Origin: Bacteroidales bacterium
GTDB lineage: Bacteria; Bacteroidota; Bacteroidia; Bacteroidales; WCHB1-69
Direction: 5' to 3'
Assembly (NCBI GenBank): GCA_017535665.1
Contig: JAFXTS010000030.1
Location: forward strand, 62,001 to 126,000
Length of the DNA: 64,000 bases
A program made the position numbers and the translations under genes. Below are positions 8,399 through 15,680 of this stretch, in pieces; position 1 is the stretch's first letter; each line of letters opens with the position of its first letter. The notes under the pieces were generated by a model, which was not told the DNA's origin, did no database searches, and saw only the letters and a program-made list of their open reading frames with translations.

Positions 8399-8425
8399 GC
8401 CTTCTTGAACTATGTTTAAATTCTA

Positions 8426-9037
8426 TTACGTGTTACTACCTTCTGTCACTTCAGTAGTCATTTCATTTTCCAAAATGGTTAAAACTCTATCCAAGCCAGC
8501 CGGCAGTTCGTCATTGACCGCACGCACGTGTACTGCCAGGGTATATGTCTTTTCAACATTGCTACCCGTGTTTGTGGTCTTCTTGTATGAAGCAGAAACT
8601 TTTAACGAAGCTAGTTTTATTCCAGCATTTGTTGTAACGTCTGTTCCTACAACAGTATTGGTGTTTCTGGTTTCAACTGAAGTCAGCTTCGCATTGAAAT
8701 CAATGGTAAGTTCTTCAATACGGAGCGACGGTATATTAAGCATTGTCAGGATTGGAATTCTAATTGTCCTCTGCTCAATTGACGATTCTCCGGTGCTTTT
8801 TTGATATTCGAAGTCAACGTAGGCCAATTCAGTAGTGGGATGAGCAGGATCGGATTCATCGGTTTTAAACCCCACAGATTTGATGAAATCGACCTGAGCC
8901 AAGGAAGCTGCATTTTGAGCGTCAATAGCCGCTTGAAGAGGTCCACCAATGTAAACGCTGAAATCAAGGCTGTTTAATTCTGATACCAAATTTGATCTTG
9001 AATTCTGATTTGATTGTGTATTAGTCGGATCGGCCAT
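8426..9037 (-). CDS. DUF2589 domain protein, 203 aa
   Basis: First gene of the operon. It contains the family signature IGGPLQAAIDAQNAASLAQVDFI followed by KSVGF, then RTIRIPILTMLNIPSLRIEELTIDFNAKL, as in DUF2589 proteins of Proteobacteria and Bacteroidota. The C-terminal half is β-rich (KLASLKVSASYKKTTNTGS, YTLAVHVRAVNDELPAGLDRVL). No signal peptide or membrane helix. DUF2589 proteins have no established function known to me. Promoter motif TATTTTTG lies upstream at 9079-9086. The operon ends in a T9SS adhesin, an association that may be the best clue to its job. Confidence 0.85.
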   Translation of the reverse strand: MADPTNTQSNQNSRSNLVSELNSLDFSVYIGGPLQAAIDAQNAASLAQVDFIKSVGFKTDESDPAHPTTELAYVDFEYQKSTGESSIEQRTIRIPILTMLNIPSLRIEELTIDFNAKLTSVETRNTNTVVGTDVTTNAGIKLASLKVSASYKKTTNTGSNVEKTYTLAVHVRAVNDELPAGLDRVLTILENEMTTEVTEGSNT

Positions 9038-9078
9038 AATGTAAAATTTTTAGGGTTAATAATTTTTATTTCACGTTG

Positions 9079-9086
9079 CAAAAATA
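9079..9086 (-). promoter_or_regulatory. -7 promoter motif (DUF2589-adhesin operon)
   Basis: Minus-strand TATTTTTG, 42 bases upstream of the first gene, in an AT-rich leader. The -33 box is weak. Confidence 0.6.
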
Positions 9087-9132
9087 ATAAAATTATTTTA
9101 CGAAAATAAGTTTTCTAAAAAAAAATTTGACT

Positions 9133-9260
9133 TTAATTTTTCGTGCTGGAGAAGTTCACGAGGCACCTGTAACCGCAAAACTTGGCTGCGAGGTTGAAAA
9201 GTCTCTCGGCATTGCGGTTTATGGGTTCGTCAAGCCAATTCACCATTGAGTGGCGGACAA
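9133..9260 (-). pseudogene. Orphan reading-frame tail, possible gene remnant
   Basis: A frame different from that of the truncated adhesin reads FVRHSMVNWLDEPINRNAER and continues to FSSTKN and a stop. It looks like the C-terminal end of a protein with no remaining 5' part. I cannot assign the family; a transposase end is one possibility given the nearby IS remnant. Confidence 0.3.
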
Positions 9261-9679
9261 AACAGAAAACGGAGAAAAATATTGCCTGTGGAACTCGTAT
9301 CATTGAATGATACTAACGTGATACTGTTGCCGTTGGTAAAGCTCCGCACTTCCGAAGCGGCCGACGTATCGGCATAGTTGGCCGTGATGGCATAAACCCG
9401 CCAGTAGTACGTCGTGCCGAATTTCAATCCGTTCACGTTCAATCCTGTGTACGAAGACTGCATAGTGTACGAGCTGTAGGTGGCAAAAGTGGGGTCCTCC
9501 GACCAATGGAACAGATAATAACTTGCCCCTGAAACGGTATTTATCTTCAAATTCGGCTTTATCGTGTTGGGATATACGTAACCGTCGGCGGGTGAGTTCA
9601 GCGTCGGTGCCGCAATCTGCGCAAACGAAACATTCATTCCCGCACACAGCAGGAAAATAAAGAAGGCGAACTTTTTCAT
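9230..9679 (-). pseudogene. Truncated paralogue of the fn3 T9SS adhesin
   Basis: The product starts MKKFAFFIFLLCAGMNVSFAQ, a signal peptide, followed by one fn3-like repeat (APTLNSPADGYVYPNTIKPNL…FGTTYYWRVYAIT…ASEVRSFTNG) very like the first repeats of the 1609-aa protein. After NGNSITLVS the similarity stops and the frame ends in unrelated residues, with no further repeats and no sorting domain. The Met at 9679 is preferred over an in-frame Met 13 codons upstream because it begins a signal peptide. A promoter motif lies at 9717-9724. It is most likely the 5' stub of a second adhesin gene whose remainder was deleted. Confidence 0.7.
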
Positions 9680-9716
9680 ATTGTGAACTTTCAATTTTCT
9701 GTTTATGCAAGGGTGC

Positions 9717-9724
9717 AAAAGTAC
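9717..9724 (-). promoter_or_regulatory. -7 promoter motif (truncated adhesin)
   Basis: Minus-strand TACTTTTG, 38 bases before the signal-peptide Met of the truncated adhesin. Confidence 0.5.
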
Positions 9725-9924
9725 GAATGGGGAGTTCTATTTTTTACTTCTTCACGCTGCCACCGACCTTGGTGCGAACTCCGTTAAACATCAGGATAAG
9801 CAAACAACGCTGCAAAATTAAAAAATATTTCTACACGTATGATGCAAAACTTTCAAAAGGTTGCAGCTTGTTGATATTTTTTTTGTTTTAGTTGATTCAA
9901 CTATTTGATTTTTTAGTTGGTTAA

Positions 9925-10369
9925 TCAATTCATTCCAAGACGCATTACTTGCTCGTGCCGGCACAGGTTGTAGACCAGGTTTGTCAGGGTGTTGTAGGCC
10001 GCGTTCCGCGCAAAGCCGACCACTCGGCTGGACATTCCGTGAAGGCACTCTTCCATGTACCCGAACACATGTTCCACCCTAGCCCGCGTCTTCTGTTGTG
10101 CTGGCGCGGTGCCTCCACGAAGCTCCCGTCTATCATGGTGCCCTCATGCAAGATCAGGTTGTTCTCCTCCAGAAAAGCGTAGAATTCATTGAACAATTGC
10201 CCCAAAAGACCTTTCTTTGTCAATTCCTCCTTGAAACATCTCAAAGTCAAAGACTCTTGAAGGTTTCTCCAAAGGATTGCCCAGAGAATTGAGCTTGTCC
10301 ATAGTATCTTCGCTATCGAAAAAGACTGATGTTGCCCTGTTTCTTGTAAGTCTGCTTCGACTGTTCCAT
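9925..10369 (-). mobile_element. Internally deleted IS5-like transposase remnant
   Basis: The minus strand starts at the Met at 10369 with MEQSKQTYKKQGNISLF, then shifts frame into DSEDTMDKLNSLGNPLE…FEMF, then again into FKEELTKKGLLGQLFNEFYAFLEENN and MIDGSFVEAPRQHNRR. These are N-terminal features of IS5-group DDE transposases. The sequence then jumps to the extreme C-terminal part, RARVEHVFGYMEECLHGM…RLGMN. Most of the catalytic core is missing, and at least two frameshifts are present, so the element cannot encode an active transposase. Terminal inverted repeats and target duplications were not resolved by eye. A TACATTTG motif at 10386-10393 was probably its promoter. Confidence 0.8.
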
Positions 10370-10379
10370 TACCGTTCAA

Positions 10380-10719
10380 ATTTTCTGCAAATGTACGAAT
10401 AATTATTTGAATAACAATGGATTACGGTTGTTTTGTTTTATAAAAAAATATGTTTAACGACATATTAACGTAAACGGGGAAAACAGGTGCAAATTTTGGC
10501 TGATTTTTGCTTGTATTTATTTGATTGTCAGAGAGAAATAATTAGAAGTCACCTTCAGTTTAAAAGGGCGGCAAAAGTACACACAATTTTTGAATCTTTA
10601 TCCCCTCACGACAGAAATGTGAACCCTCACAACAGAAGAATAAACCCTCACAACGTGAAGTGCGAACAGGAAGCGGGCTTGAGAAATGGGAGAATTGGGG
10701 GAGGAATTCCACCCATCTT
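10380..10719. other. Intergenic region with 21-bp tandem repeats
   Basis: No gene is convincing here. The region holds the probable promoter of the IS remnant, a further TACTTTTG motif on the minus strand at 10572-10579 that faces only the IS remnant, and three 21-base tandem repeats at 10603-10665. Confidence 0.45.
10603..10665. repeat. Three 21-bp tandem repeats (CCCTCACAACAGAA core)
   Basis: Units begin at 10603, 10624 and 10645 with CCCTCACGACAGAA, CCCTCACAACAGAA and CCCTCACAACGTGAA. The period of 21 bases could be seven codons (NPHNRRI on +) or two helical turns for protein binding. No gene in this frame has support. Confidence 0.6.
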
Positions 10720-11547
10720 CTATTCAATCAGCTTTCGCACGGCTGCCACCACTTTGGAATTCTCCATTAACGTGAAGCAGAAAAGCTTCTTCCCCAAATC
10801 CTTGAACGATGCCCCGAAGGTGTAAAGCCGGCTATCGTCTATCAGCAGGAAACGGTCGTGAGTGGGAGTGATGACATGAACCGACACAGCGGGGTATTGC
10901 TGGTTGTACCTTGCCAAATCCAGCCGGAACGCCTCAGTGAAGTGGCTCACCCCAATCATGGCCGAAACACCCTCCGCCCGCTTTGTCAGCTGAGTCAACA
11001 CACTGTCGTCCACGTAATTGTCAATCAACAAAATGGACCTTTTCGCACTCCGGATCAAGTCAGAGACAAACTGGTAGGCATCGAAAATTTGTCCGTTGAA
11101 AAATACTCCTTGCTTGGGCGGAAGTGCTTGCTGAACGAGGGATTGAACTTGATTAGAAAGTTCTTCCATCTGGTTTTCAACTCGGTTGATTCTCTGGTGA
11201 ATCGCATATCCCCGATAGAGATAATCTTTCAGCACTTTCGTCGCCCAAATGCGAAATTCTGTGCCACGCCTGCTCTTCACACGATAACCAACTGAAATGA
11301 TGACATCAAGACTATAGCAAGCAACCGGCTTGTCGGAATTTGCAATTTGCAAAAAATGCAAATTGCTATCTGAACACAACTCTCCTTCTTTGAAAATATT
11401 CCTAATGTGGCGGGAGATTACTGACACATCTCGCTGAAATAGTGATACCATCTGCGCCTGTGTCAGCCACACCGTTTCATTTTCCACAAGTACATTCAGT
11501 TGAACAAGAGCATCCTCCGATTGGTAAAGCATCGTTTCAGTTTCCAT
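10720..11547 (-). CDS. RhuM/Fic-antitoxin-like DNA-binding N-terminus fused to PLD-like domain, 275 aa
   Basis: Residues 1 to about 130 match the RhuM virulence-protein family: VWLTQAQMVSLFQRDVSVISRHIRNIFKEGEL, then PVACYSLDVIISVGYRVKSRRGTEFRIWATKVLKDYLYRGYAI. This looks like a DNA-binding or targeting domain. A short coiled segment follows (INRVENQMEELSNQVQSLVQQ). The C-terminal part (QIFDAYQFVSDLIRSAKRSI, IDNYVDD, TPTHDRFLLIDD…LYTFGASFKDLGKK) resembles a single phospholipase D-like domain in which the HxK lysine is arginine (HDRFLLID, an HxRxxxxD form). No signal peptide. Such proteins are common in mobile or defence-rich regions of gut bacteria; the activity is unproven. The following gene on the same strand is the IS remnant. 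Confidence 0.8.
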   Translation of the reverse strand: METETMLYQSEDALVQLNVLVENETVWLTQAQMVSLFQRDVSVISRHIRNIFKEGELCSDSNLHFLQIANSDKPVACYSLDVIISVGYRVKSRRGTEFRIWATKVLKDYLYRGYAIHQRINRVENQMEELSNQVQSLVQQALPPKQGVFFNGQIFDAYQFVSDLIRSAKRSILLIDNYVDDSVLTQLTKRAEGVSAMIGVSHFTEAFRLDLARYNQQYPAVSVHVITPTHDRFLLIDDSRLYTFGASFKDLGKKLFCFTLMENSKVVAAVRKLIE

Positions 11548-11638
11548 AGTCGTTCGAGATTATCAGTTAGTGTAACAACGAGGGTGTAAGTTAAATTATT
11601 GGCATTTTATTCCGTCAACTCTTTGGCCTCAACGGTCT

Positions 11639-11902
11639 CTATCTTCTGAATTCAGCAACATCCGTCTTGTAGTTTTTTCCGTCCGAAGCTGGTAATTTCA
11701 GTTGGTGACAATTTGTCACCGACTCATTTCCTTCAGCCTTCAGTCTCTGTTTCAACTTATTCCAATATTTTCGGCCATCCACACTTTCTGTTAGCACCTG
11801 CACCACGTCCACCACAGAGAAGTAGTATTTTTCCTTTTCTGCATCCCAAACAACGCGCACCTGTTTGTTCTCAAATAGTTGTATTGCAAAATTTTTATCC
11901 AT
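11639..11902 (-). pseudogene. Truncated Bro-N (phage antirepressor-like) gene
   Basis: 87 residues: MDKNFAIQLFENKQVRVVWD, KYYFSVVDVVQVLTES, YWNKLKQRLKAEG, VTNCHQLKLPASDGKNYKTDVA. This is the N-terminal Bro-N domain found in phage antirepressors and in many Bacteroidota chromosomal genes. Intact relatives continue for roughly 150-200 further residues, but here the frame ends at AEFRR directly after the domain's KTDVA motif, so the gene appears truncated by deletion or frameshift. A TATTTTTG promoter motif lies at 11928-11935. It could still make a free Bro-N domain. Confidence 0.75.
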
Positions 11903-11927
11903 AAATAATTAGTTTATTTAGCAGCTG

Positions 11928-11935
11928 CAAAAATA
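11928..11935 (-). promoter_or_regulatory. -7 promoter motif (Bro-N gene)
   Basis: Minus-strand TATTTTTG, 26 bases upstream of the Bro-N start. Confidence 0.55.
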
Positions 11936-12037
11936 CTATTTTTTTCTTAATATTAAAAGAATAATTTAATAAATTATGTAAAAAATCTCTATTATTAATT
12001 GGAAGGATAAAATATTTCTTTTATTTTTAACTCTTAA

Positions 12038-12071
12038 CTCTCAATTTTTAACTCTCAACTTTTAACTCCCC
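12038..12071. repeat. GAGTTAAAAGTTGA-type oligo repeat at the 3' end of pnuC
   Basis: A run of AACTCTCAA/TTTTTAACTC units overlaps the pnuC stop codon (at 12055) and continues downstream to about 12025. On the minus strand it matches 3732-3765 at 32 of 34 bases, so the last codons of pnuC (GVKS) come from the repeat. Confidence 0.7.
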
Positions 12072-12720
12072 TCCACATCACTACCCCATACACGCAGTTC
12101 GCCGTCCAGAACAAGTACTGCGCCGCCATGCACCAGTTGCTGGCCATGATCCACATGCACACCGCCACCACATCCACAAAAATCCAATACCACCACTGCT
12201 CACGGAAACGCGTCACCATCAGAATCTGCGCCACAAAAGCGGGCACCGTTGTCAAAGCGTCCATCACAGGATGCTGGTCGCTGGTCTTCCACAAAATCCA
12301 AGCCACCCCGACTGTGAAAAGCAACGTTACGATCGGCAGCAAAGTGTTCGCCCATAGGGGCAACTTTCTCGTCTCTACCACCCCGTCATCATACGACCTT
12401 GCCCAGTTGACACACCCGATCACCATCGTGACGAAATATACCAGGTTGATGACACTCTGTCCGTATAACTTCGACTGGTAGGAGATGATGATGTAGGTAA
12501 CCACCTGTATGAATCCGAACACATAGTACGAAATCTTCCGCCGACTGCACAACAACACCGACATCACCCCACAAATGCCGCTGAATAACCACAAGGCATC
12601 ACTCTCCGTCAACACATACGTCACCACCTGCGTCAGCAATCCCAACCCAAGAAATAACCAATAGGCAAGGTCGCCTCCCTCTACAAATTCTTGATATAAG
12701 ATTCTGCCAATTTTTTTCAT
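12055..12720 (-). CDS. pnuC: Nicotinamide riboside/mononucleotide transporter PnuC
   Basis: 221 residues, mostly hydrophobic, with about seven membrane segments. The C-terminal signature REQWWYWIFVDVVAVCMW…CMAAQYLFWTANCVYG is characteristic of PnuC, whose conserved W, Q and N residues bind nicotinamide riboside. Length is normal for the family. PnuC imports nicotinamide riboside, which is phosphorylated and turned into NAD. It follows a 5'-nucleotidase and a HAD phosphatase on the same strand; the nucleotidase could produce the riboside in the periplasm. The gap to the HAD gene is 56 bases, so it could also have its own promoter. The last codons lie in a dispersed oligo repeat. Confidence 0.92.
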   Translation of the reverse strand: MKKIGRILYQEFVEGGDLAYWLFLGLGLLTQVVTYVLTESDALWLFSGICGVMSVLLCSRRKISYYVFGFIQVVTYIIISYQSKLYGQSVINLVYFVTMVIGCVNWARSYDDGVVETRKLPLWANTLLPIVTLLFTVGVAWILWKTSDQHPVMDALTTVPAFVAQILMVTRFREQWWYWIFVDVVAVCMWIMASNWCMAAQYLFWTANCVYGVVMWRGVKS

Positions 12721-12776
12721 AGTCAGGTGCTTTTTTGTGAGATGCGATTTTTATTAATGATTTGTGAGATAGAATT

Positions 12777-13475
12777 TTATAATAAATCTAAAATTTGCGA
12801 GAAGGTCACGATTTGAAACATTCGCTCATGCTCGAAATGCTCAATGATTTCATGCTGCCACATCACTTCCGAGGGGATGTAAATGGCCGATGCACCCACC
12901 TCTAACGCGGGCTGTATGTCCGACCGCAGCGAGTTGCCCACCATCAGCAACTCCTCAGGGGCAATGCCCATCTCGCGACACACTTTGCGGTAGTCGTCCG
13001 GCTGCTTGTCGGTGGTGATGAACACGCGGTCGAAATAGGGGAGAAGGCCCGACCGTTTCAATTTGTTCTCCTGCGTCAGCAATTCCCCCTTGGTGAATAC
13101 CACCAGCTGGTATCGCCCGCGCTGATGGAGCTCTTTCAGCGTCTCCGCCACTCCCGCAAGTGGCGTTGCACTCAACCTTACCAATTTCCGCCCCAACTCA
13201 ATGATTCGCCCGATGTCGCTGGCCGAAATTTTCCCATCACTATATTTTATCGAGCTCTCTATCAATGACATAGTGAAAGCCACCGCCCCATATCCATAGT
13301 CGGGCATGTTGTCCATTTCAATCCCAAAAAGATACTCCTTGAAGTCAGAAATATCCCTATACTCTGCCATTATTTGGCAGAGTTCATCCTCTGTTTGACG
13401 AAAATAGGGTTCGTTGTCCCACAGGGTGTCATCGGCATCAAAGGCGATGACTTTTATAGCTTTACTGATTGGCAT
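12777..13475 (-). CDS. HAD-superfamily hydrolase, 232 aa
   Basis: Motif I is FDADDTLWDNEP near residue 12, motif II VVFTKGE near 125, a lysine-bearing segment (ENKLKRSG) follows, and motif IV is GNSLRSDIQPALEVGA. The cap is helical, inserted between motifs I and II, as in subfamily I phosphatases. Cytoplasmic. It starts three bases after the stop of the periplasmic 5'-nucleotidase, so the two are cotranslated. Given the company of a nucleotidase and PnuC, a nucleotide or sugar-phosphate substrate related to NAD salvage is plausible, but the substrate cannot be read from the sequence. Confidence 0.88.
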   Translation of the reverse strand: MPISKAIKVIAFDADDTLWDNEPYFRQTEDELCQIMAEYRDISDFKEYLFGIEMDNMPDYGYGAVAFTMSLIESSIKYSDGKISASDIGRIIELGRKLVRLSATPLAGVAETLKELHQRGRYQLVVFTKGELLTQENKLKRSGLLPYFDRVFITTDKQPDDYRKVCREMGIAPEELLMVGNSLRSDIQPALEVGASAIYIPSEVMWQHEIIEHFEHERMFQIVTFSQILDLL

Positions 13476-13478
13476 GCT

Positions 13479-15146
13479 TTAGTTTTGGTTGATGATTTTG
13501 ATTCTGCCTGCGGTCTCTTCACGCTCTTTCCCTACTCTCCCATTCAAATAATCGGTAATGTACTTTTCTAACACTTCCCGTGTGGTGCCGAAGCCCCTTT
13601 TTACAATCGTGATGTGAGGGAATTGGAGTCCGTCGCCGTTATCCACCATGCTATAGGAAGTGCCGGCAATGGTATATTGTTTTTTAGGGGAAAGTTTCAC
13701 GTATTTTCCTTTTTTTGGATTGAAGACCTCCACGTTTTTGATGCGTCGTGGACCTTTCTTTAGATCGAAAACTTGTGTCGTGGGGTTCATCTCCGCGGGG
13801 GAGGCCACAGAGGGGTCGATCTCAAATCGGAATCCGGCCACTTGCGGAAATACACCGCCTTCAGTGGGCAGGTACGACACGGCCATCTCTAAGGCATCCA
13901 GCAGGTCTTGTCCGGTGACTTTGCACAGATATACTTGATTGTCAAAGGGAAATGCGGTGAAGATGGAGTTAAAGGTGATGGTGCCTGCCGGTATATTGCT
14001 GCGGCAGCCGCCCGAGTTCATCCAAGCAATTTCAGCTCCCGTCACCGCCAGCATGGCATCGGCTACAAAGTCGCCCAAAGAACACTCTCCTGTGCGTACC
14101 AAGCGCTTTCCATTGGGGTAGTTGATGGTGAGATTGGCCTCGCTGTACCCAATCTTTCGGCTACCCACTTTCTCATATTCTTTGTAGATTTCGTCAATTT
14201 TTTGTTGCACTCCGGGATGAATGTAAGGGATGTCGGAGCAGGGGAGAAGTCGGGTCACCATCGTGCCATCTTCGCGGATTACCAGTACCCCAATGTTGGC
14301 GAAAGCGGTGCCCGTGGAGGTGAGAATGACGGGATGCCCCTCTTTGTTGTTGAGGGTGCGCTCTTCAATCACGCTGTGCGAATGTCCATCTAAAACCACG
14401 TCAATACCAGTGGTTTGTGCAATCAACTCGGTGGAGGTGATGGCGGGCGGATCGATGCCGAGGTGAGCGAGTGCCACCACATAGTCGGCGCCAGCATGGT
14501 GAGCGGCATTCACCTGCTCCTGTACCTCATCTACCAGATAGTGAGGCGCGTAGGGTGAGTTCTCTTTCCCAAAAGTATAGACAAACCGCTGCTGGTCGTC
14601 CTTGAAGTAGGAGGGTGTGCTGCTGCTGATGGTGCCCGGCGTGGCAATCCCGATGAAGGCCACTTTTTTGCCCCCGAAATTTCGAATCTCGTAGCCATCG
14701 TACATCGGAACGCAGGTCGCCTCATACCCGGTCGAAATGTTCTCTATCTTCCAAAGGTTGCAGCATACCACCTTGCCGTTCAGCTCCTTGAAAAGATGCG
14801 TCATCTGCGGGATGCCGAAGTCGAACTCATGGTTGCCTATCGTCACGTAATCATAGTGTACAGCGTTCATCACATCAATGATGTATTCGCCTTGCGAAAC
14901 CGACCCTAACGCCCTTCCGCTCAAGAAGTCGCCGCTTGACACCACACACACATTGGAGGTGGTCTCCATAATGTGGTCGCGTTCGCCCGCCATCTTAGCA
15001 TAACCGTCAATCGCGCAGTGTACATCGTTATCGTACAGAATAACAATGTCTTGCGATTCAATTTGGGGCAACTGCGGTTGCGCCGATGGGCTCACCATCG
15101 TGAGCAATACGGCCAATGTGAGGAGTATGGTGCGGAAGAATTTCAT
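13479..15146 (-). CDS. Periplasmic 5'-nucleotidase/UDP-sugar hydrolase (UshA/NadN-like), 555 aa
   Basis: A cleavable signal peptide (MKFFRTILLTLAVLLTMVSP) is followed by a calcineurin-like metallophosphatase domain: YDNDVHCAIDG, VVSSGDFLSG, TIGNHEFDFG, ALAHLG and DGHSHS provide the two-metal site. The 5'-nucleotidase C-terminal domain follows: AWMNSGGCRSNIP, FPFDNQVYLCKVTGQDLLDALE and SMVDNGDGLQF, which binds the nucleoside. The family hydrolyses nucleotides, UDP-sugars or NAD/NMN in the periplasm. It heads an operon with a HAD phosphatase and the riboside transporter PnuC, which favours release of nicotinamide riboside from NMN/NAD (inference). A promoter motif TAATTTTG lies at 15173-15180. 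Confidence 0.93.
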   Translation of the reverse strand: MKFFRTILLTLAVLLTMVSPSAQPQLPQIESQDIVILYDNDVHCAIDGYAKMAGERDHIMETTSNVCVVSSGDFLSGRALGSVSQGEYIIDVMNAVHYDYVTIGNHEFDFGIPQMTHLFKELNGKVVCCNLWKIENISTGYEATCVPMYDGYEIRNFGGKKVAFIGIATPGTISSSTPSYFKDDQQRFVYTFGKENSPYAPHYLVDEVQEQVNAAHHAGADYVVALAHLGIDPPAITSTELIAQTTGIDVVLDGHSHSVIEERTLNNKEGHPVILTSTGTAFANIGVLVIREDGTMVTRLLPCSDIPYIHPGVQQKIDEIYKEYEKVGSRKIGYSEANLTINYPNGKRLVRTGECSLGDFVADAMLAVTGAEIAWMNSGGCRSNIPAGTITFNSIFTAFPFDNQVYLCKVTGQDLLDALEMAVSYLPTEGGVFPQVAGFRFEIDPSVASPAEMNPTTQVFDLKKGPRRIKNVEVFNPKKGKYVKLSPKKQYTIAGTSYSMVDNGDGLQFPHITIVKRGFGTTREVLEKYITDYLNGRVGKEREETAGRIKIINQN

Positions 15147-15172
15147 AAATGTGATGGTTTTAGGATAGCGTG

Positions 15173-15180
15173 CAAAATTA
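15173..15180 (-). promoter_or_regulatory. -7 promoter motif (nucleotidase operon)
   Basis: Minus-strand TAATTTTG, 27 bases upstream of the nucleotidase start; divergent from the + promoter at 15237-15244. Confidence 0.6.
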
Positions 15181-15236
15181 CGTTTTTTTGTTCAATCTGG
15201 GAGGGGGAATGGCTATTTTTTCAAGATAAAATTACG

Positions 15237-15244
15237 TATTTTTG
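15237..15244 (+). promoter_or_regulatory. -7 promoter motif (15312 lipoprotein)
   Basis: TATTTTTG on +, 67 bases upstream of the lipoprotein start. Confidence 0.55.
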
Positions 15245-15311
15245 TCGAGTGATAATTGTGCGAAAGTTTAGTTTTTATATTATTGATAATTAACAAGTTA
15301 ATAAATTTATC

Positions 15312-15665
15312 ATGAAAAAATTTTTCTTTTTTAGCGTGATGGTTCTGAGTTTGGCTCTCATGATGGGCTGTGGCGAGAAAAAGGGTAACGCAGACCAGCC
15401 GACCTCCAAGCAGGAATACAGTGCAAATTACAAGAAAGCCGAAAAGTGCATTCTCGATTATGAGAAGGCGATCAAGGCGGCGAAGAATTGCAATGAATTG
15501 GAGACGGCCACTTCCCGTTTCTATGAGGAGCAGGCTCGTGTAGAGGTGCCCGATTCCACAGAACGTGAGGCACTGAAACCGCTGGTGGTAAAAGCCCAGA
15601 AGGCTTTTGTGGACAAATTCAAAAGTTTGGATTGCGCCTCCCAACCGGAAGAGGGCGAAGAATAA
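15312..15665 (+). CDS. Small lipoprotein, 117 aa
   Basis: Signal peptide with lipobox LALMMGCGEKK (lipid-modified Cys at about residue 20), then an acidic, mostly helical domain with four further Cys-free segments and two notable cysteines (KAEKCILDYEKAIKAAKNC), ending DCASQPEEGEE. I recognise no family. The C-terminus is rich in glutamate. It stands alone between a divergent nucleotidase operon and a convergent lipoprotein gene 15 bases away. Probably anchored in the inner or outer membrane facing the periplasm. Confidence 0.8.
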   Translation: MKKFFFFSVMVLSLALMMGCGEKKGNADQPTSKQEYSANYKKAEKCILDYEKAIKAAKNCNELETATSRFYEEQARVEVPDSTEREALKPLVVKAQKAFVDKFKSLDCASQPEEGEE

Positions 15666-15680
15666 AACTATTTTTAAGCC

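Noticed and set aside
10487..10825. 112-codon plus-strand frame spanning the 21-bp repeats
   Set aside because: It overlaps the 3' end of the RhuM/PLD gene on the other strand and shows no domain; the repeats are better listed as DNA repeats.
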